The notes under the pieces: generated by a model
What the model was told of the DNA's origin: nothing
Database searches by the model: none
Seen by the model: the letters and a program-made list of their open reading frames with translations, nothing else
Part shown: piece by piece, positions 17,982-27,239 of the stretch
Layout of the letters: each line of letters begins with the position of its first letter
Numbering within the stretch: position 1 is the stretch's first letter
DNA from: an uncultured Pirellulaceae bacterium
Lineage (GTDB): Bacteria > Planctomycetota > Planctomycetia > Pirellulales > Pirellulaceae
DNA length: 64,000 nt
Reading direction: 5' to 3'
Assembly: GCA_937929805.1 (NCBI GenBank)
Contig: CALFUT010000037.1
Coordinates: forward strand, 26,529-90,528
Translations under genes and position numbers: made by a program

Positions 17982-18001
17982 TGTATCTTCGGATCGCTTG
18001 A

Positions 18002-18079
18002 AATAAGATCCTTATTGAGAACAAGCCGGGGAAACGTTTGGTTTTCCTGTGTCTTGAAGTATTTCTTGTCTCAATAAGG
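18002..18079 (+). promoter_or_regulatory. Candidate Fur-family operator with AATAAG half-sites
   Basis: AATAAG-ATC-CTTATT (18002-18016) is a 6-3-6 inverted repeat of the general Fur/Zur-box kind. The second half extends to CCTTATTGAGA (18010-18020), which recurs inverted as TCTCAATAAGG at 18069-18079, just before the GTG of the fur-like gene. The AAGGG at the end of the last half-site is also the probable ribosome binding site, so a bound repressor or an RNA hairpin between the two 11-base arms would mask it. Autoregulation is inferred. Confidence 0.55.
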
Positions 18080-18087
18080 GTCAGCCA

Positions 18088-18639
18088 GTGTCTTCTTCGC
18101 CACCGGAAACGCTTGAAGCAAAACCGAACGATTCGGGTGAGCCCGGTTCCTCGCTGGCTCCCGTCCGAGTTTCGCTGACTCCTCAGCAGAGGTTCGGCGA
18201 CTACCTGCAAAGCCGCGGGATGCGTAGCACGCAGCAGCGGCAGATGTTGCTGAAGCTGGTGTTCAGTGGCCACGAGCATTTTGATGCCGACCAGTTGGTG
18301 GATCGGTTGCCTGCCAAGGGCCAGCCCGGCTATGTCAGCCGACCGACCGTTTATCGGACGCTTGCCGAATTCGTGGACGCCGGCTTGTTGCGGAAGTTCG
18401 AGCTTGAAGGGCGTAGCGTCTACGAGCATGACTATGGGTACCCACAGCACGATCACCTGCACTGCACCGAATGCGGAAGTTTGATCGAGTTTCAATGTGA
18501 CGCGTTGTCTGACATTAAGTCAAAAGTCGCGTCGGAGCACGGGTTCCAAGTTCGGTCACACCGTTTGATCATCAGCGGTGTCTGTCAACCTTGCCGCAAG
18601 AAACGCCGCCGCGTCCGGCGTAAGGTCGATCGGATTTAG
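18088..18639 (+). CDS. Fur-family metal-responsive transcriptional regulator
   Basis: A 183-residue regulator. A polar 35-residue extension precedes a winged-helix domain (FGDYLQSRGMRSTQQRQMLL, then HFDADQLVDRL and SRPTVYRTLAEFVDAGLL, the Fur recognition helix). The dimerisation/metal part has HDHLHCTECG and a second CxxC, GVCQPC, giving the structural zinc site of four cysteines, plus the His-rich sensing site. It ends in a very basic tail (RKKRRRVRRKVDR). The start is GTG with AAGGG seven bases upstream. Fur, Zur, PerR and Nur cannot be told apart by eye; the neighbouring His-rich lipoprotein hints at zinc or nickel. Confidence 0.9.
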   Translation: MSSSPPETLEAKPNDSGEPGSSLAPVRVSLTPQQRFGDYLQSRGMRSTQQRQMLLKLVFSGHEHFDADQLVDRLPAKGQPGYVSRPTVYRTLAEFVDAGLLRKFELEGRSVYEHDYGYPQHDHLHCTECGSLIEFQCDALSDIKSKVASEHGFQVRSHRLIISGVCQPCRKKRRRVRRKVDRI

Positions 18640-18738
18640 CCAGTGTCGCACAGCTGTCTCAGCTGTCTCGAACGACTACATGCTGGCACGGCAACGAGGG
18701 TAACATCGTGGCGGTTTTGTTGAGTGTTGCGAGAGTAA

Positions 18739-18847
18739 ACGGCTGGGACAGCCTTGCCTACTGCGAGAGCATACGGCTGGGACAGCCGTGCTACAAAACG
18801 GCTGGGACAGCCGTGCCACAAAACGGCTGGGACAGCCGTGCCACAAA
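18739..18847. repeat. 25-bp palindromic tandem repeats
   Basis: Four occurrences of ACGGCTGGGACAGCC at 18739, 18773, 18798 and 18823. The last three repeat with an exact 25-base period, the unit being about ACGGCTGGGACAGCCGTGCC plus ACAAA. Each unit holds the palindrome CGGCTgggacAGCCG. The array lies in the convergent gap between the fur-like gene and purB, touching the purB stop at 18849. Confidence 0.9.
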
Positions 18848-18848
18848 G

Positions 18849-20276
18849 CTACACTCGCAACGCTTCTTCTTCCGGGAACTTGTCTTGATAAGATTCGCGG
18901 ATTGGTTGCACGTGCTGGGCAAGGAACTGATCGACTTGCTCAGGCGCTCGGCCGACGAAGGAACTTGGGTCGAGCAATGAATCGATGTCCACCGAGTCAA
19001 AATTCGCATCCGCCTTCAGCCGGCTGATCAAATCGTTCTCGCGACCATGAGTTTTCACCTCCTGAGACGCATCTTGGCTGTGTTGACGAATTTGTTCGTG
19101 CAATTCTTGGCGATCGCCGCCTGCTGCCACGGCGGCCATCATGATATTCTCGGTCGCCATGAACGGAAGTTCCGACGCAAGATGTTTGGCGATCACTTTC
19201 GGGTACACGACCATGCCGCTGGTAACGTTCTCCAGCAGAATCAAAATCGCGTCGATGGCTAAGAAAGATTGAGGCAAAACCAGACGGCGGTTGGCGCTGT
19301 CGTCAAGCGTCCGCTCCATCCACTGAGTCGCAAGCGTGTTAGCCGGGCTGGACTGGAGACTGATCACAAATCGCGCCAAGCTGCAGATTCGTTCGCTACG
19401 CATAGGGTTTCGTTTGTAGGCCATCGCCGAGGAACCAATTTGAGTTTTCTCGAACGGCTCTTCCATTTCTTTCCGACTGGCAAGAATTCGCAAGTCGGTT
19501 GCCATCTTGTGAGCAGACTGCGCGACACCGGACAAAGCGTCCACGACCAAGGCATCAATCTTCCGCGAGTACGTTTGTCCGGTGACGGCCAAGGATTCCT
19601 TGAAGCCGATTTTTTCTGCGACCATTTGGTCCAACTGTTCGACTTTGGCGTGGTCACCGTCGAAAAGCTTCAGAAAGCTGGCTTGAGTGCCCGTCGTGCC
19701 TTTGACGCCTCGAGCCTTCAAGCGGCCAAGTTGAAATTCCAGCTGTTGCAAATCATCAATAAAATCTTGCAACCACAAACAGGCTCTTTTTCCGATGGTG
19801 GTCGGCTGGGCCGGTTGCAGATGAGTGAATCCTAAACACGCGAGGTCTCGATTGGCTGCGGCGAACTGACCCAACTGAGAAATCACGTGAGCCAGCCGGT
19901 TCGCGGTCACTTGCAGGGCGTCACGCAGCAGGATCAAGTCGGTATTGTCGGTCACGAAACAGCTGGTGGCACCAAGGTGGATGATCGGCATTGCTTCCGG
20001 GCATTGGTCGCCGAAGGCGTGCACGTGTGCCATCACGTCGTGCCGCAGACGTTTCTCGTGGGCGGCGGCGGCATCGAAGTCAATCGCGTCAAGATTTTCT
20101 CGCATTTGTTGCAATTGAGCGTCCGAGATGTCTAGGCCCAGTTGCTGCTCGGATTCGGCCAATGCCAACCACAGGCGTCGCCAAGTGCTGAACTTTTTCT
20201 GACTGCTGAACAGATAGCTCATTTCCTGCGAGCAATAGCGGCTGATGAGCGGGTTGGAGTAGGTCTGATGGTCCAT
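18849..20276 (-). CDS. purB: Adenylosuccinate lyase
   Basis: A 475-residue fumarase/aspartase-superfamily enzyme that acts twice in purine synthesis (SAICAR to AICAR, and adenylosuccinate to AMP). The signature [15 protein letters not shown], the mobile catalytic loop of this superfamily, lies around residue 292. Also visible are [16 protein letters not shown] (about 102-117) with the conserved TS(C)xxxxN pattern and [11 protein letters not shown]. Length and motifs fit the large PurB subgroup. The start ATG is at 20276. It is convergent with the fur-like gene, with repeats directly after its stop. Confidence 0.95.
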   Translation of the reverse strand: MDHQTYSNPLISRYCSQEMSYLFSSQKKFSTWRRLWLALAESEQQLGLDISDAQLQQMRENLDAIDFDAAAAHEKRLRHDVMAHVHAFGDQCPEAMPIIHLGATSCFVTDNTDLILLRDALQVTANRLAHVISQLGQFAAANRDLACLGFTHLQPAQPTTIGKRACLWLQDFIDDLQQLEFQLGRLKARGVKGTTGTQASFLKLFDGDHAKVEQLDQMVAEKIGFKESLAVTGQTYSRKIDALVVDALSGVAQSAHKMATDLRILASRKEMEEPFEKTQIGSSAMAYKRNPMRSERICSLARFVISLQSSPANTLATQWMERTLDDSANRRLVLPQSFLAIDAILILLENVTSGMVVYPKVIAKHLASELPFMATENIMMAAVAAGGDRQELHEQIRQHSQDASQEVKTHGRENDLISRLKADANFDSVDIDSLLDPSSFVGRAPEQVDQFLAQHVQPIRESYQDKFPEEEALRV

Positions 20277-20551
20277 AAAAGTCGGTCTTCGGGCGTTATT
20301 GGGCGTTAACTCGTGTCTTGGAAAGGAGCTTCTTCGGCAGACGGTTATCGCACGTTAAAGGTGATCGAGCAACCTTTGGGGCGTCGCTGAACTAAACGGT
20401 GGTGCTACTAAGTCAGATTATTCGGATCAGCCAATTTGCAGTCTTTACGTGAATCGGTTTGGACGATAGAAACCGGGTGGGGAAACCGTTGTTGACTTGG
20501 TGATTTTTGCCCAATTTGGCGAGAGTTGCATTAGAGGCGTTAGGAGAGATT

Positions 20552-22822
20552 GTGCGAAGTCGGATTTTTTTCGTTGTTGCCTGCTGGTCGGTTCTTGGAC
20601 TGGCTTGGTTCGGGGCGTCTACCGTTTGTGCTCAGACACCACTCAGGCCCGCAACTGACTCGGCAAGCCCGGTCGTTCAGGAAGCTCCGCTTCGGCCTGA
20701 GGTCAAGCCGGTGGTTCCGTCTGAAAAAGTAGCTCCACAAACGGTTCAGCCAGCAGTGGTTCAGCCAGCGGTCGCACTGCCAGTCGTTCAACCAGCGGTT
20801 TCTGAGCCAGCGGCCACCCAGCCTAAAACAGCGCAGCCTCAGGCGACCACCGCTACTCCCGCCGCGCCCGCCGCAACTGAACCCGCCAAGAAGAAAGAGC
20901 CGGCACCTGCCGAGGGCGATTCAGTTCGCCTTGAATCGGCTCAGTTGCTGCCCGGCCACACGAAGGCTTGGGTGTCGATTCCTAGCATGGTGAGACTGCA
21001 AGAGAGTTTTGACACGACGCAGTTTGGTCTGTTGTCAAAAGACAAGGCGATTGAGCCATTCATTGAGAGCCTTAAGAGTCAGTTCAGTGATTGGGCGGCA
21101 GAGAAGAATGTCCGCTTGGGCGTGAAGATCGAAAATCTTGACGAAATTTACTCGGGCGAGATCTGTCTGGCGGGGATTGTTCCCTCGATCGCAGGTCAGG
21201 AGATCGAACGCGGCTCGCACGGGCTGGTTCTGCTGGTCGATGTCAGCGGTCGCGAGGATAAGGCGGCGAAGGTGCTGGCCGAGGTGAATCGTCGCTTGGT
21301 CGAAAAGGGTGCCGTCCAGACCAAGATCGACATTAATGGGGCATCGGTAACGCGTTCCACCATCGAAAAAGGGAAGCGTCTTCGAGCAAGCCAAACGACC
21401 TTGCAGACGATCTACGACGGTTGGTTGCTTGCGTCTGACAACGAGAAAATTTTTCGCGATGTGATCTTCCGCTTGGCGACCACGAAACCGGATGCACTTA
21501 AACCCGATGCGTTGGCGGCTCAGCCTGCGTTCAAGACAGTTGCCGAACGCACTGACTTTGGCCCGGATGAATCACAGCTGAAATGGTTTGTTGACCCGTT
21601 CGGCTACATCCAATTGGCTCAAGCGTTAGCCGACGATGAAAAAGACACACGGGAGCATCGTGACGACTGGGCAAAGATCCTGAAAGACCAAGGCTTTGAT
21701 GTTCTCAAAGGAGCCGGCGGCCAACTTGGGTTCATGGTTGACGATCACGAACTGTTGCATCGCACCTTCGTTTATGCCCCGCAAACGAATTTGGCCAAGA
21801 AGGAACAACAGCGAGTCTTTGGGCTATTCGATTTCTCGAACAAGTCTGGCAAAACGGTGACTCCTGCCGATTGGGTGCCCAACAATCTTTCCGCGTTTTT
21901 CGTCGGCAAATGGAACTTTTCCAGTGCTTTGGAGAACGTCGGATTTCTGTACGACGCATTTCTTGACGATCCGGGTGCCTTCGAACGCGTCTTGCAGGAT
22001 TTCAAAAATGATCCTGACATGCAGTTGAACATCCGAAAGCTGATTGGGCAGCTGGACAGCGAGTGGACGATTCTTTCGGCGACCGCCAAGCCGATCGATG
22101 GGAACAGCGAGCGTGTTGCGATCGCGTTCAAGCTGAAAGCTGATGCTGATGGGGACTTTGTGCTCGATAGCGTCAGGCGTGCGATCGGAAACGGCCGAGC
22201 CACGAAGATCAATCTGGGTGGTAAGACGGTCATCGAAGTCGATTCCGAAACCTCGGATGCCGAAGATGAAATTCCTGACGACTTGGACATCTTTGACGAT
22301 CCCTTGGAGGGAGAAGGTTTGGATGACGAGGAACCGGAAGAAGAAGTTTTCACCCTGTTTGACAAAAAGTATTTTGCGATCGAGCACGGTCATTTGATCG
22401 TCGCCAATCACAAAGATTACATGAAGCAGGTTCTTGCCAACAAGCAGAAGCAGAAGCTGGCTGAGATGAGCGACTATGAACGAGTCGACGCAGCGTTGCA
22501 AAAGCTGGTCGACAACAAGATTTTTAGTTCTCGTCAGTTCGGTCGCTTGGACAAGGCGTTAGAGGCGAACTACGAACTGCTGCGTCAGGGAAAGATGGAG
22601 CAATCCACCACGGTGCTGGCAAAAATCATTAACCAGATTTTCAAAAGCGGATCTCAGGATGAAAATGAGAGCAGCACCGAGATCAAGCGACTGGATGGGA
22701 AAGAACTTCCAGCCGACTATGCCAAAGCGATTGCTCCCTATCTTGGGATCATGGGTTGGGCCATGGAAGATGAAAAAGACGGTTGGCGGATCAGTGGCTG
22801 CGTCTTGAAGCGGACGAAGTGA
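20552..22822 (+). CDS. Large secreted protein of unknown function
   Basis: A 756-residue protein. I use GTG at 20552 because it follows AGGAGA at a five-base spacing and opens a signal peptide (MRSRIFFVVACWSVLGLAWF ending near VCAQ); a TTG at 20507 is the longer alternative. A low-complexity Pro/Ala/Val/Gln segment (residues about 50-125, with repeated VQPAV motifs) leads to a folded region starting LLPGHTKAWVSIPSMVRLQE. An acidic loop (about 575-615, EDEIPDDLDIFDDPLEGE) interrupts the C-terminal half. The layout resembles DUF3352-like planctomycete proteins, but this is only a weak impression. No catalytic motif was seen. It is convergent with the next gene. Confidence 0.75.
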   Translation: MRSRIFFVVACWSVLGLAWFGASTVCAQTPLRPATDSASPVVQEAPLRPEVKPVVPSEKVAPQTVQPAVVQPAVALPVVQPAVSEPAATQPKTAQPQATTATPAAPAATEPAKKKEPAPAEGDSVRLESAQLLPGHTKAWVSIPSMVRLQESFDTTQFGLLSKDKAIEPFIESLKSQFSDWAAEKNVRLGVKIENLDEIYSGEICLAGIVPSIAGQEIERGSHGLVLLVDVSGREDKAAKVLAEVNRRLVEKGAVQTKIDINGASVTRSTIEKGKRLRASQTTLQTIYDGWLLASDNEKIFRDVIFRLATTKPDALKPDALAAQPAFKTVAERTDFGPDESQLKWFVDPFGYIQLAQALADDEKDTREHRDDWAKILKDQGFDVLKGAGGQLGFMVDDHELLHRTFVYAPQTNLAKKEQQRVFGLFDFSNKSGKTVTPADWVPNNLSAFFVGKWNFSSALENVGFLYDAFLDDPGAFERVLQDFKNDPDMQLNIRKLIGQLDSEWTILSATAKPIDGNSERVAIAFKLKADADGDFVLDSVRRAIGNGRATKINLGGKTVIEVDSETSDAEDEIPDDLDIFDDPLEGEGLDDEEPEEEVFTLFDKKYFAIEHGHLIVANHKDYMKQVLANKQKQKLAEMSDYERVDAALQKLVDNKIFSSRQFGRLDKALEANYELLRQGKMEQSTTVLAKIINQIFKSGSQDENESSTEIKRLDGKELPADYAKAIAPYLGIMGWAMEDEKDGWRISGCVLKRTK

Positions 22823-22824
22823 AG

Positions 22825-22845
22825 AAGTGTGCAGTGTGCAGTGTG
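22825..22845. repeat. Short heptamer repeat CAGTGTG in convergent gap
   Basis: AAGTGTG-CAGTGTG-CAGTGTG directly after the stop of the secreted protein. The same 7-mer is amplified at 27157-27191. It is followed at 22868-22896 by CCGAATT-type direct repeats before the stop of the convergent gene. Confidence 0.75.
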
Positions 22846-22898
22846 GCTGGCGTTCTCGCTTTAATTTCCGACCTCCGAATTCCGAATTCCGACCTCGC

Positions 22899-25340
22899 TT
22901 ATTCTTTCACTTCCCAGACGCCGCCCTCGCAAATGATTTTTGCAAGGTAAGGGCGTTGCCGGTCGGCTCGTTTGCGAACGTCTTCCAGCAATGTCCGCCG
23001 CGACGGTGACGCGAAGCCTCGGAAGTCCCGTCCCATGCCTTTGATTTCAATCTGCTTCGAAAAATCGACGTAGTCAGAGCCCAGCCACAACGTTGTGGTG
23101 CCCGGAGGTCGTGCGGGCGAGAGTTGAAACTGGTTCGTTCGCCCGGGCGATACCGAGCCCTCTAATTTGAATGCTCGAAGTTTGTTCGAGCGAAACATTT
23201 CTGGCCAGACGATGTTCGCCTCGGGGATCTCACCAGCTTCCAAAAACCAGAAGTAGTTGTCCCACGGTCGAACTGTCTTGCACTCGAATTCGAAACCCGC
23301 CCCGCCCGGCCATCGGCGTCGATGCAATTTGGCCCAATCGAAGACTGCCGGAATCGCTTCATAGATTGCGTCGTTGGCTCGACCGATGTACTGCACAACC
23401 GTGTTGTTCACGTACTTGCGAGACCGAAACCAAGTGTTCCAGACGAATTTGCTGTTGGCGATGGCCTGAGCATTTTTGTCACCGACGACGCTGTAAACGG
23501 GCAACGGAACATGCCGGTTGGAAGCGTAGATTTTCATGTAGCGATCCAGTTCGCCCGAAATCCCAACGACCCCCGCCCAATGTTCGGGGTGGCTCAAGCC
23601 GACGTCGTACGCCACGTTGCCACCAATGCCTCGTCCAGCCAGATAAACTCGATCGGAGTCGACCGAAAACGTTCGCATCGCTGCACGCAGTGCCTTTAAA
23701 ACGACTGCGTGTTCGTGGCCGGAACACTTGTTGGTTAGTTGGCCGTCCTGTTCTTGCCACGGCACCACGACCACGATGTAGCCGTGTCGCATCGCCTGTC
23801 CCGTGCGTACTTTCAGCTTAGGATTGTACCGGCCGCACCACGCGATAAGTTCGTTCGCCGGATTCTTGCGATCTGGCAGCGTCAGCAGCAATGGGTATCG
23901 CCGGTAGGGATCGTATTCCGGTGGGACTAGAGCTAGGCACTCGACTTCGACCGGCTGAGCATCTGTTTTGGTGCCGGGAAGCGTGACCTCGATCGGAATC
24001 GGTTCGACTCCCGACATTGAATCTTCGGGGGGCGGAATTGGCGGTTTCATCTGAGCGATCATGTCGGCCAGAAAGCCGGGAGTGCCCGACTCGAACTGTT
24101 CTAGCTGTTTGAGAATTTCGTCACGGCGATTTTGCTGGTCAGGCTGCGTGTTCAGGTACGCGAAAATCAGATCCCGGACATCGAACATGGACTCAGCGAC
24201 CGCCAGATTGTCGATCGCACGATTGCCACCCAGCAACCAACCGCTAATCGCCAACGCAATTTTCTGTTGCGGACGCGTGTTCGCGTCTTCTGCCAATCGA
24301 AGCCACGCACCCAATCGCGCTGCGTTGACCGGGTTTAGATCTTGCTTCAATTCGTCGTTCAGTCTTTGGACGGTGTTGGCTTGTTTCGCCGAAAGGTCTG
24401 AAACGGATTCGATCAGTGTCTGGAACTTCTGCCGCGTTTCCTCTGTTTTTTGATTCTCTATCTTGGATTGATTCTGCAGCTCACGAAATTCAGCCAAAAT
24501 CTCGCCCGCGACTCCTTCCACGTTGATCGCGCTCGCCAAGAATTTCTGAGACAGCTCATTTTGCCCCGAACTGAGTCGCAAACGGGCTTCGGACAAAACC
24601 TGCCGAGCCGCCTGTTGCTTCAGTAGCCGCCGAGTCCGTTCGATATCTTTTTTGAGCCGCTCGTTTTCCGGAAATCGTTGCTGGATCGATCGAAGTTCGT
24701 CGCTTGCCAGTTGGTAGTAGCCGGCTTGGATCAGAAAGTCGGCGATCTTCTGTTGGCTGGTCAAGTCGTTCGGGTCTTTGATTTGTCTTCGCAGTAATGG
24801 CAGCAGAATGCTGGTGGGGACGGTGCCGACGCCGATTCGCATTGACCACTGACGCGATGTACCGACCAGCGTTTTCACTTCGCACAATCGAGGCGTGACG
24901 CTGGTGATTCCTTGGACGATCGTTTGGATTCGGCCTCGAGGATCGCGAAGCGTTAGCAGGCGATGCCCGTTCTTGTCGAAGGGGCCGATTCGCAGAATGC
25001 TACCTCCAAAGCCGACCGAACTATTGGAGACTCGTTGAAAAACATCCAACTGTACTTCGTTGCGATTCGAGTCACCCAGTCCGCCTTGCACTCGGGTGTC
25101 TCGAACGAAAACGCGTCTCAATCCATCGTTAATGACAACAATTGGTTTGCTGTCAAACGGATCGGGAACCGGCTCGCCCGAGTACATCTCGGCAATCGAT
25201 CCGACGATCCCCTCGTACTGGGCACCTGACTGCATCGTGACGACTTTCGGTTCGCCCCGCTGCGCGTGGACGTATCTTGGTGCAATCATCAGTCCGATGA
25301 TGCAAAGCACTCGCAGAAAAATTCGTCGTTCCCGTTCCAT
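22899..25340 (-). CDS. Secreted protein with C-terminal alpha/beta-hydrolase (esterase-like) domain
   Basis: About 813 residues from the ATG at 25340 (MERERRIFLRVLCIIGLMIA, signal peptide ending near VHAQ); a further in-frame ATG at 25385 would place extra residues before the signal. The N-terminal 400 residues are helical and repeat-like (TPR-like, FLIQAGYYQLASDELRSIQQ). The last 370 residues carry a PHB-depolymerase/esterase-like alpha/beta hydrolase: VYLAGRGIGGNVAYDVGLSHP around the nucleophile elbow, where GxGxG has Gly at the position usually held by the catalytic Ser, then GVVGISGELDRYM. The missing serine means that it may be a non-catalytic or altered enzyme. It is expected in the periplasm or outside the cell. 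Confidence 0.7.
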   Translation of the reverse strand: MERERRIFLRVLCIIGLMIAPRYVHAQRGEPKVVTMQSGAQYEGIVGSIAEMYSGEPVPDPFDSKPIVVINDGLRRVFVRDTRVQGGLGDSNRNEVQLDVFQRVSNSSVGFGGSILRIGPFDKNGHRLLTLRDPRGRIQTIVQGITSVTPRLCEVKTLVGTSRQWSMRIGVGTVPTSILLPLLRRQIKDPNDLTSQQKIADFLIQAGYYQLASDELRSIQQRFPENERLKKDIERTRRLLKQQAARQVLSEARLRLSSGQNELSQKFLASAINVEGVAGEILAEFRELQNQSKIENQKTEETRQKFQTLIESVSDLSAKQANTVQRLNDELKQDLNPVNAARLGAWLRLAEDANTRPQQKIALAISGWLLGGNRAIDNLAVAESMFDVRDLIFAYLNTQPDQQNRRDEILKQLEQFESGTPGFLADMIAQMKPPIPPPEDSMSGVEPIPIEVTLPGTKTDAQPVEVECLALVPPEYDPYRRYPLLLTLPDRKNPANELIAWCGRYNPKLKVRTGQAMRHGYIVVVVPWQEQDGQLTNKCSGHEHAVVLKALRAAMRTFSVDSDRVYLAGRGIGGNVAYDVGLSHPEHWAGVVGISGELDRYMKIYASNRHVPLPVYSVVGDKNAQAIANSKFVWNTWFRSRKYVNNTVVQYIGRANDAIYEAIPAVFDWAKLHRRRWPGGAGFEFECKTVRPWDNYFWFLEAGEIPEANIVWPEMFRSNKLRAFKLEGSVSPGRTNQFQLSPARPPGTTTLWLGSDYVDFSKQIEIKGMGRDFRGFASPSRRTLLEDVRKRADRQRPYLAKIICEGGVWEVKE

Positions 25341-25426
25341 GGGAGTGTGCCAGTTGGGTTCCTTGAGTTTCAAACCGGTGATCATAGCAGAAAACGCGAG
25401 CTGGGAAATTCTGATCGATGATCTCG

Positions 25427-27130
25427 CTATCCAATGATTTCACGTTTTTTGTTTACGTAGTCCCAGACCACGAATCGATCCAGATCACCGCCTGCGGTGA
25501 AGAACACTCGGCCCTGAGTTGATTCGCTAATCCGATGGGCAAAGCGGATGTCTTCTTCAGATTGCGACCAGCTGGGCACCAAGAAGGTGTTGATGGTGAT
25601 TCCGTCCCGCGCACAGAGCGCGGCTTCTCGCATCGTGGCTTCCTCGGTCCGCTGATGCGGTGGATAGAGAAGGTACAGCGTTGAGTCTTCAAAGTGAGCC
25701 GTCGGCAGTCCGTCGGTGATCATCATAATTTGCCGGTTGGGCGTATCTTGAGCCGCCAATAATTGCCGCGCAAGTCGCAGCGAGTGCTGAATGTTCGTGA
25801 AGTGCGGGTGGACCATGTGCTCGCTAACGTTCTCGTCCGCCATGTCGACCTTCAGTTGCACGACAGGATGGTGGATCGTGACCGGTTTGGGCATCAGTTC
25901 TACGATCTCGCCTTGCCGCCGAACTTTGCCGAACGTGTACATTTCGATAAAGTTCAAGTAGTCGCCGGGGTACTCCGTGCGAATCAGTCCGTCCATCGCC
26001 ATCGCCATTCGTTTGACGTTGATGTACTGCCCGTCGTAACGCATCGATCCGCTCATGTCCATGATGATGACGGTCGCCGCTTTGGGAGTGTTACGCGTGC
26101 GGTGGATTTCGATGTCTTCCGATTTCAAGCGAATCGGCAGCTCACGACCGCCTCGCAGCATCGCGTTGATAAATGTCTGCGGGATATCCATGTGAGTCAG
26201 CGAGTCACCGAACTCGTACGGCTTGGTCGACTGCATTTCCACCGCGCCTTCGCCCACGATATTACCTTCGTGCCGACCGGTTTTGGAAGCTTGCAGGTGG
26301 CTGAAAATGCGTTCCAAGAGTTTGCCTTGGAAGACTCGGTAGGCCGACGGAGTCAATCGAAACTTGCCGTTCTTGTTCTCGATGCCTTGGCGTTCGGCTG
26401 CCTCCCGCACGTAGTTTTCGATCATTCGCTGCATTTCCTCCAGCGAGTGCATTTGGTCCTCGGTCATGTATTCACCGAGTTCCTCCATGTCGATGATGCC
26501 GATCTGACCGGTCTGTTGTGCCTCGGCTAGTTGGTCCATCAGTTCGTCGATTTTTTCTAGCTCTTCCTTAATCGCAATCGCTTGCGGGATCGTCATGGAC
26601 TCGTGGCCGGTAAAGTGATACTTCGCCGCCAGTTCATCGATTTGGTATTTGTCCTCCAGCTTTCCCATGAGCCCAGCTAGGTGTTGAGCGAACGGATCGG
26701 CGTCATCGCCGACCGCGTAGAAAAGTCGTTCAAGATCGTAAAGCTGCTCTTGGTCGATCGCTTCCTTGTGCAGCGAGCGTAGTTTGTCTGGTGGCTGCGG
26801 GCCCTTTTTTGCCGCTTTGTGGAAAACTTTTTTTGCTTCGCGAACGACGGACTTTGTTTCATACGTTTCGAGGATTTTTTGCTTCCGGTCCTCCAGCATG
26901 GCCATCATCATGTCCAGCGACGGGCCCAGATTTTGGAACTGCGAGGGATCCAGCTTAATCGCTCGCGCCATCTCCTCTTCGGTTAGCTCGCGCATGCTGC
27001 CGTACGCCATCATCTGGTCCATCATCGGCGAGACCAAATCGGGCGGCGGCTGGCTAGGACCGGGGAACTTGATGGGGTCGTACTTGAGGTAGGTGTGGAC
27101 GATCCCGCGTTTTGAATGTTTTTCGGTCAT
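25427..27130 (-). CDS. VWA-domain protein, partner of the MoxR-type ATPase
   Basis: A 567-residue protein. The N-terminal 330 residues are helical and charged; the C-terminal part is a von Willebrand factor A domain with the MIDAS motif DMSGSM (DxSxS) near residue 355, followed by a conserved Thr region and ITDGLPTAH. MoxR/VWA pairs (CoxD/CoxE, RavA/ViaA, gas-vesicle GvpN and chelatase-type systems) use the AAA+ ring to remodel or load metal into a client held by the VWA protein. It lies 109 bases downstream of the ATPase gene on the same strand, with a heptamer-repeat hairpin between them. The client is unknown. Confidence 0.85.
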   Translation of the reverse strand: MTEKHSKRGIVHTYLKYDPIKFPGPSQPPPDLVSPMMDQMMAYGSMRELTEEEMARAIKLDPSQFQNLGPSLDMMMAMLEDRKQKILETYETKSVVREAKKVFHKAAKKGPQPPDKLRSLHKEAIDQEQLYDLERLFYAVGDDADPFAQHLAGLMGKLEDKYQIDELAAKYHFTGHESMTIPQAIAIKEELEKIDELMDQLAEAQQTGQIGIIDMEELGEYMTEDQMHSLEEMQRMIENYVREAAERQGIENKNGKFRLTPSAYRVFQGKLLERIFSHLQASKTGRHEGNIVGEGAVEMQSTKPYEFGDSLTHMDIPQTFINAMLRGGRELPIRLKSEDIEIHRTRNTPKAATVIIMDMSGSMRYDGQYINVKRMAMAMDGLIRTEYPGDYLNFIEMYTFGKVRRQGEIVELMPKPVTIHHPVVQLKVDMADENVSEHMVHPHFTNIQHSLRLARQLLAAQDTPNRQIMMITDGLPTAHFEDSTLYLLYPPHQRTEEATMREAALCARDGITINTFLVPSWSQSEEDIRFAHRISESTQGRVFFTAGGDLDRFVVWDYVNKKREIIG

Positions 27131-27156
27131 GGGTTCATAGTGCGAAATTCAGTTTT

Positions 27157-27236
27157 CAGTGTGCAGTGTGCAGTGTGCAGTGTGCAATGTGATCTTGTTT
27201 TGTAACTTCACACTTCACACTGGCGACTTCACACTG
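27157..27236. repeat. CAGTGTG heptamer array with inverted CACACTG copies
   Basis: Five tandem 7-mers (four CAGTGTG and one CAATGTG, 27157-27191) followed by two inverted copies CACACTG at 27216-27222 and 27230-27236, with further CACTTCACAC between. In RNA the two sides can pair. It fills the gap between the ATPase stop and the VWA gene start, so it may tune the ratio of the two products. Confidence 0.9.
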
Positions 27237-27239
27237 GTT

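Noticed and set aside
18739..18847. CRISPR array
   Set aside because: The 25-bp units abut with no unique spacers and there are no cas genes.
23171..23821. 216-codon open frame on the plus strand
   Set aside because: Antisense to the esterase-like gene; Arg/Cys/Ser-rich shadow translation.
25763..26530. 255-codon open frame on the plus strand
   Set aside because: Antisense to the VWA gene, whose MIDAS motif establishes the coding strand.
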